Below, in pieces: positions 59,537-64,000 of a stretch of 64,000 bases of DNA (positions are counted from its first letter, which is position 1; every line of letters starts with the position of its first letter). The notes under the pieces are model-generated. The model made no database searches, was not told where the DNA came from, and saw only the letters and a program-made list of their open reading frames with translations. Where the stretch lies: the NCBI GenBank assembly GCA_018368345.1, contig JAGZEK010000001.1:124001-188000 (forward strand). Direction: 5' to 3'. The translations under genes and the position numbers were made by a program. This DNA is from Collinsella sp. Lineage in GTDB: Bacteria > Actinomycetota > Coriobacteriia > Coriobacteriales > Coriobacteriaceae.

Positions 59537-62314
59537 CTATCCGCGGTGACGAGCGCGGCTGTAGGGCGTATCCACCATGGGCAGATCCGGACGCAGCTTG
59601 CCGTCAAACGCGCGGTAGGCGTTCTGCACGGCGGGCGCCGTGGGGATCGTTGCGATCTCGCCGATGCCCTTACCGCCGTATGCCACGGGCAGCAGCTCGT
59701 CCTTCTCCACGTAGATGGCGTGGATATCCGGAATCTCGGGCGCACGGAACAGCCCGAGCGTGCCGTACCTTGCCTGGGGCACGCAGTCCTTGAGCGGCCA
59801 GTCCTCGGTAAGCGCATAGCCCATACCCATGAGTACGCCACCTTCGATCTGACCCTGGATGGAGATGGGGTTGACCACCTTGCCGGAATCGTGCGCGGCA
59901 TAGACCTCGCTCACGCGGCCGTCGTCGTCCAAAATAACCACATGCGTGGCAAAGCCGTAGCAGATGTGGCTCTTGGGGTTGGGAACATCCGCACCCAGCT
60001 TGTCGGTCGGCTCCAGGTACACGTAGCCAAACTCGCATCCCTCGAGTGCCTTGATGGCGGCCGCGGGATCCTGAGGATGCATACCCTGGCCGGCGACGAG
60101 CTCCTGCGTGTGTAGCTGATAGGCGTGACCGTCGTCGTACTCGATCTTGACGCCGTCGCCATGTGCATTCACGGGAGCGGCGGGCGCAGACTTGCCGGCC
60201 TCGATGTCAAGCATGGCATCGCGCAGCAGGAAGGCGGCACCGCGCACGGCCTCGCCGGTCACGACCGTCTGACGCGAACCAGACGTGGTGCCGGAATCGG
60301 GAGCGTTCTCGGTGGAGCACTCGCCGTTGGCAATGTAGCGAAGCGGCAGACCGCATGCCTCGGCAACGTCCTGCAAAAAGACGGTGTTGCAGCCCTGGCC
60401 GATGTCGGATGTGGCGGCATAGACCACGGCCACGCCGTCCTCGATGCGAATCTTGCAGCGGCCGGCATCGGGCAGGCCCACGCCCACACCGGCATTCTTC
60501 ATGGCGCAGGCAATGCCAGCGTGTCCGGGATGCGCGTAGTAGGCATCCTTGACCTCGAGCAGTGTCTCCTTAAGCGCCGTGGAGCAGTCGGCGATCTGGC
60601 CGTTGGGCAGCACCTCGCCCGGCTCGATGGCGTTGCGGTAGCGGATCTCCCACGGGTCCAGGCCAACCTTCTTGGCCAGCAGGTCGATCAGGCTCTCGAG
60701 CGCAAACTCGGACTGGCACACACCAAAGCCGCGATATGCACCGGCGGGCGGATTGTTGGTGTAATAGCCAAAGCCGCGGATGTCGGTGTTCTGATACTTA
60801 TAGGGGCCGACGGCATGCGTGCAGGCGCGCTCGAGCACGGGGCCGCACAGCGATGCGTAAGCGCCGGTATCAAAGTTGATCTCGCAGTCCAGGGCGGTAA
60901 AGTTACCCTGAGCGTCGCAACCCAGCGTAAAGGTGCCGTCCATGGCATGGCGCTTGGGATGGAACGCGAGCGACTCGGCACGCGTGAGCTTGCACTTAAC
61001 GGGACGTTGAAGCTTGTATGCGGCGAGCGCGGCCAGGTGTTGAATGGACACGTCCTCCTTGCCGCCAAAGCCGCCGCCCACGAGCATGGTCTCCACGACC
61101 ACGCGCTCGGGCTCGTTGTCCCAGCCAAACATGTGGGCACACTCTTTGCGCGTGTCGTAGGCACCCTGATCGGTCGACTGCACCTTGACGCCGCTCTTGT
61201 ACGGGAAGGCAACGGCGCACTCGGGCTCCAAGAAGGCATGCTCGGTAAAGGGCGTGGTAAAGCGCTGCGTCACGGTAAACGCGCTCTCTGCCAGCGCCTT
61301 GGCGGCGTCGCCGCGCGTCACATGGCGGCTCTGACACACGTTGTCCTTGAGCTCCACCGTGTTGCCAAAGGCAAAGAAGCTGTCGTGCAGGCGCGGGGCG
61401 TCGGCAGCCCTGGCCTCGACAATGTTACGCACGGGCTCCAGCGGCTCGTAATCGATCCTGACGAGCTTCTTGGCCTTCTCGAGCGTCGCCTCGTCCTCGG
61501 CAACCACCAGCACGATGGCGTCGCCCACGCAGCGGGTGATATCGCCCGCCGCGATCATGACGTCCCAGTCCTGGATAAGGTGGCCGACCTGGTTGACCGG
61601 CACGTCCTCGGCGCGCAAGATGCCCACCACACCGGGCAGGGCCTCGGCCTTGGAGGTGTCAATGGAGAGCACGCGGGCGCGCGGGTACTTGGAGCGCACG
61701 GCGCTGGCATAGGTCAGGCCCGGCTGGTCAAGCTCGTCGATGTCGTCGGGATACTTGCCCTCGCCGAGCACCTTCTTGCGCACGTCGATGCGGAAGGCGC
61801 GCTTGCCCACGCCGTAGTCGTCGCCGCGCTCCAGGTCCTCGTCGATCTGCTTTTCGCCGCGGAGCACCGCAGCGGCCAGCGAAATGCCCTCGATAATCTT
61901 TTTGTAGCCGGTGCAACGGCAGACATTGCCGCGGATGGCGTACTTGATCTGCTCCTCGGTGGGCTCGGGGTCCTCGGCGATGAGCGCCGCGCCCGCCATG
62001 ACCATGCCGGGGATGCAAAAACCGCACTGCACGGCGCCCACGGCGCCAAAGGCGTACACAAAGGCCTCGCGCACGTCCTGGGGCAAGCCCTCGACGGTCA
62101 CGATGTTGCGGCCGGCGGCAAGAGCGGTGGTCAGCACGCAGGCCTTGACGGCCGCGCCGTCCACGTGAATGGTGCAGGTACCGCAGGCGCCCTCGGAGCA
62201 GCCGTCCTTGGCGGAGTGGATGTGCAGGTCGTCGCGCAGGTAGCGCAGCAGCGGCTTGTTTTGGGTCGTCGTGTGCTCGACACCGTTAACGGTAAAAGTG
62301 AATTCCTGTGCCAT
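59537..62314 (-). CDS. xdhD: Selenium-dependent-type xanthine dehydrogenase, fused 2Fe-2S and molybdopterin domains
   Basis: 925 residues. 1-160: 2Fe-2S domains with GCSEGACGTCTIHVDG and the second site CGFCIPG...CRCTGYKK. Then the Mo-binding subunit with TTPFTEHAFLEPECAVA, VGGGFGGKEDVS, GAYRGFGVCQSEF, SDIGQGCNTVF and KGIGEIATIP (the catalytic Glu). No FAD domain is present, so electrons probably leave through the ferredoxin or YgfK encoded upstream. It resembles E. coli XdhD and purine hydroxylases served by xdhC/yqeB/yqeC. It probably acts on purines or urate in the cytosol. Confidence 0.88.
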   Translation of the reverse strand: MAQEFTFTVNGVEHTTTQNKPLLRYLRDDLHIHSAKDGCSEGACGTCTIHVDGAAVKACVLTTALAAGRNIVTVEGLPQDVREAFVYAFGAVGAVQCGFCIPGMVMAGAALIAEDPEPTEEQIKYAIRGNVCRCTGYKKIIEGISLAAAVLRGEKQIDEDLERGDDYGVGKRAFRIDVRKKVLGEGKYPDDIDELDQPGLTYASAVRSKYPRARVLSIDTSKAEALPGVVGILRAEDVPVNQVGHLIQDWDVMIAAGDITRCVGDAIVLVVAEDEATLEKAKKLVRIDYEPLEPVRNIVEARAADAPRLHDSFFAFGNTVELKDNVCQSRHVTRGDAAKALAESAFTVTQRFTTPFTEHAFLEPECAVAFPYKSGVKVQSTDQGAYDTRKECAHMFGWDNEPERVVVETMLVGGGFGGKEDVSIQHLAALAAYKLQRPVKCKLTRAESLAFHPKRHAMDGTFTLGCDAQGNFTALDCEINFDTGAYASLCGPVLERACTHAVGPYKYQNTDIRGFGYYTNNPPAGAYRGFGVCQSEFALESLIDLLAKKVGLDPWEIRYRNAIEPGEVLPNGQIADCSTALKETLLEVKDAYYAHPGHAGIACAMKNAGVGVGLPDAGRCKIRIEDGVAVVYAATSDIGQGCNTVFLQDVAEACGLPLRYIANGECSTENAPDSGTTSGSRQTVVTGEAVRGAAFLLRDAMLDIEAGKSAPAAPVNAHGDGVKIEYDDGHAYQLHTQELVAGQGMHPQDPAAAIKALEGCEFGYVYLEPTDKLGADVPNPKSHICYGFATHVVILDDDGRVSEVYAAHDSGKVVNPISIQGQIEGGVLMGMGYALTEDWPLKDCVPQARYGTLGLFRAPEIPDIHAIYVEKDELLPVAYGGKGIGEIATIPTAPAVQNAYRAFDGKLRPDLPMVDTPYSRARHRG

Positions 62315-62326
62315 GGTGATTCCCTT

Positions 62327-62806
62327 CTACACGCCGGCGGCGATGCCGGTGCGGTCGTGAATGGCGCCATGCGGGCAGACGACGGCGCACATGCCGCACG
62401 ACAGGCAGTCCGCGCCGTCGATATGGGCGCAGTTGTCCTCGATGCGGATAGCGCCGGCAGGGCACTTTTTGGCGCACATGCCGCAACCGATGCAGCTCGT
62501 GTCGCAGATCTTGCGAGCAATGGCGCCCTTATCGGTGTTGTTGCAGCGCACCAGAATGTTCTGGTAGCCGGGAACGAAGGCGATCACGCGCTGCGGGCAC
62601 GCCATGCCGCACAGGCCACAGCCCGTGCACTTGGAGCGATCCACGCGGGCGATGCCATCGACCAGCGCAATGGCGCCGTGGGGGCAGGCCGTGACGCAGG
62701 CGCCACAGCCAATGCAGCCTTCGCTGCAGCGGGCGTCGCCGCCTGCGGAAGCACAGCCGCTTCCGCAGGCAACGTAGGCCACGTTATGTTGAATGGATTT
62801 GGCCAT
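62327..62806 (-). CDS. Four-cluster 4Fe-4S ferredoxin protein
   Basis: 159 residues with four CxxCxxCxxxCP motifs: CIGCGACVTACP (about 31-42), CTGCGLCGMACP, CIGCGMCAKKCP and CLSCGMCAVVCP, plus N-terminal cysteines (VACGSGCASAGGDARCSEGC). It looks like an RnfB/YgfS-type electron carrier. It lies 12 bp after xdh's start and 11 bp from ygfK, so all three are co-transcribed and it probably passes electrons between the two enzymes. Confidence 0.87.
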   Translation of the reverse strand: MAKSIQHNVAYVACGSGCASAGGDARCSEGCIGCGACVTACPHGAIALVDGIARVDRSKCTGCGLCGMACPQRVIAFVPGYQNILVRCNNTDKGAIARKICDTSCIGCGMCAKKCPAGAIRIEDNCAHIDGADCLSCGMCAVVCPHGAIHDRTGIAAGV

Positions 62807-62817
62807 AAGAGACTCGC

Positions 62818-64000
62818 CTATTTCTTAAGAAGATACGGATAGCTGTCGCGCACGGCCTTGATGGTCAGGCGGACGGCCTCGGGAAGGCCGGTGTTGACGG
62901 CATCGACCGAGACAGTGCGGACCGTGCCGGCGACGCGGACCTTAAAGTGATCCTCGTCCACGGCCAGGAAGCCCTCGTTCTCGGAGTTCTCCATGTCCTG
63001 CTCGCTCCAGAACAGGGTGAGCTTGTCCTTGTAGGGACGACCCTCCTGGTAGGGGCAGAACACGGCGCAGTTGCCGCACTCGTTGCACATGCCATCGACA
63101 TGGACGACCTGATGCTTGGCCAGGCCCGGCACCTTAATGGCAACGTTGGCGCGGTTGGGGCACACGTCGCAGCAGACCTCACACACCGAGCCGCAGCCCA
63201 GGCAGCGAGTCTTGGTGCAGTTGCGCTTGTCACGGCACAGCGACCCCTTGCGCTCGTAGCAGGTGTCCTCGCGGCCGGCCTGCTCGTTGCAGTCGACGTA
63301 CTTGTTAAAGTCCACGCCGGCGATGGCACGGGCGACCTCGGCGGCATCGGCGATAGCCTCGACCACGGTGGCCGGACCGCGACGGCAGTCACCTGCAGCC
63401 CAGACGCCCTCGACGCCGGTGGAGGTGGCGGCAAGGCGGCCGCGACGGTCGTGCTCGACGCCCGCGGCGTCGTACAGGCTGGCATCGATGCCCTCGCCCA
63501 CGGCACAGATCACTGTGGTGGCGGGCAGCTCGACGGTCTCGCCCGTGGCGACGGGGCTGCGACGGCCGCTTGCGTCCGGCTCGCCAAGCTCCATAACATC
63601 GCAGGTCAGCACGGCGCCGTTGAGCGCCTTGGGCGCCAGCAGCTCGCAGAACTCAACGCCGTCGGCAAGAGCAAGATCGAGCTCTTCCTCGTCGGCGGGC
63701 ATCTGCTTCTTGGTGCGGCGATACACCAGGCGCACGTTCTTCACGCCAGCAAGGCGCTTGGCCACGCGGGCCGCGTCCATGGCGGTGTTGCCGGCGCCAA
63801 TGACCACGACGTCCTCGCCCAGCTCGAGCTTCTCGCCCTTCTTGGCGGTCTCGAGGAACTCCAGCACGTCGAGCTCGGCACCCTCGCCCAAGCCCGCAGA
63901 GCCGGGCATCCAGGCACCAGTGGCCACGACTACGTCGGTAAAGCCCTGGGCCTTGAGCTCGTCAATGGACTCCACGCGGGCGTTGAGCTGCACCTTGGCG
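62818..64000 (-). CDS. ygfK: YgfK-type putative selenate reductase/ FeS-flavoprotein, C-terminal part (cut by right edge)
   Basis: About 394 residues are visible; the frame is open at the edge (AKVQLNARVESIDELKAQ). VVVIGAGNTAMDAARVAKRL is a Rossmann FAD/NAD site, LVYRRTKKQMPADEEELDLA the glutamate-synthase-like turn and VEGVWAAGDCRRGPATVVEA the second FAD motif. Two FeS groups follow: KTRCLGCGSVCEVCCDVCP and CNECGNCAVFCPYQEGRPYK. This is the YgfK layout known from selenium/purine clusters. The gene starts outside the window. Confidence 0.88.
   Translation of the reverse strand, partial: AKVQLNARVESIDELKAQGFTDVVVATGAWMPGSAGLGEGAELDVLEFLETAKKGEKLELGEDVVVIGAGNTAMDAARVAKRLAGVKNVRLVYRRTKKQMPADEEELDLALADGVEFCELLAPKALNGAVLTCDVMELGEPDASGRRSPVATGETVELPATTVICAVGEGIDASLYDAAGVEHDRRGRLAATSTGVEGVWAAGDCRRGPATVVEAIADAAEVARAIAGVDFNKYVDCNEQAGREDTCYERKGSLCRDKRNCTKTRCLGCGSVCEVCCDVCPNRANVAIKVPGLAKHQVVHVDGMCNECGNCAVFCPYQEGRPYKDKLTLFWSEQDMENSENEGFLAVDEDHFKVRVAGTVRTVSVDAVNTGLPEAVRLTIKAVRDSYPYLLKK

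Noticed and set aside
60125..62842. 905-residue plus-strand ORF opposite xanthine dehydrogenase
   Set aside because: Low-complexity Ala/Gly/His translation, antisense to a gene with full catalytic motifs.

Overview
The window looks like a chromosomal segment of a high-GC gut actinobacterium of class Coriobacteriia, most likely Collinsella. This rests on the overall look of the proteins, the GC-rich codon use, an infA-rpmJ-rpsM-rpsK-rpsD-rpoA-rplQ-truA block, zinc-type S14, a C-terminally extended L31 and L17, and GGGGACGTTCTT-type intergenic repeats. The genus is an inference from memory of such sequences; no search was run.

Layout. 0-2.5 kb: start of secA (edge), rpmE, a GNAT acetyltransferase remnant, a DUF1648 membrane protein and an IS256-type transposase remnant. 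2.5-9.8 kb: an accessory block bounded by two 70-bp direct repeats. It holds an ABC export system built from three related permease modules (one interrupted by an in-frame TGA), a DUF2975/YozG-type HTH pair, and a headless tyrosine recombinase that starts in frame right after the HTH stop codon. 9.9-24.3 kb: housekeeping genes (ACT-domain protein, citrate synthase, two Cof-type HAD phosphatases, adenine deaminase, tyrS, U32 peptidase, class A PBP, argR, a glycosyltransferase, truA). 24.3-34.1 kb: the alpha and distal spc ribosomal operons (rplQ back to rplE). The block stops at rplE; rplX and rplN are not beside it, and xdhC follows instead.

34.3-44.4 kb: a selenium/molybdenum-hydroxylase and anaerobic purine/urate-type catabolic cluster (xdhC, yqeB, yqeC, hydantoinase, mocA-like, ygeW, ygeY, ygeX and a divergent YheO-type regulator with two matched palindromic operators). 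The cluster resumes at 59.5-64 kb with a fused 2Fe-2S/molybdopterin xanthine dehydrogenase, a four-cluster ferredoxin and ygfK (cut by the edge). About 15 kb of unrelated, partly accessory DNA lies between the halves. It carries a one-TM protein, a cysteine-containing hypothetical, a secreted LAATG surface protein, a coiled-coil hypothetical, a DEDDh exonuclease, two different AAA ATPases and a YhgE-like/MMPL export pair.

The most unusual content is non-coding. A 62-bp-periodic array of palindromes recurs at three places near 52.7, 54.4 and 59.3 kb. Tandem or palindromic iterons sit upstream of both AAA ATPases (5 x 23 bp; a perfect 23-bp-arm palindrome), and a 3 x 33-bp iteron lies at 45.6 kb. 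A 118-bp nested palindrome lies inside the ygeX-ygeY transcript, and several other 60-70 bp near-perfect palindromes lie in intergenic gaps. No tRNA, rRNA or CRISPR array was recognised.
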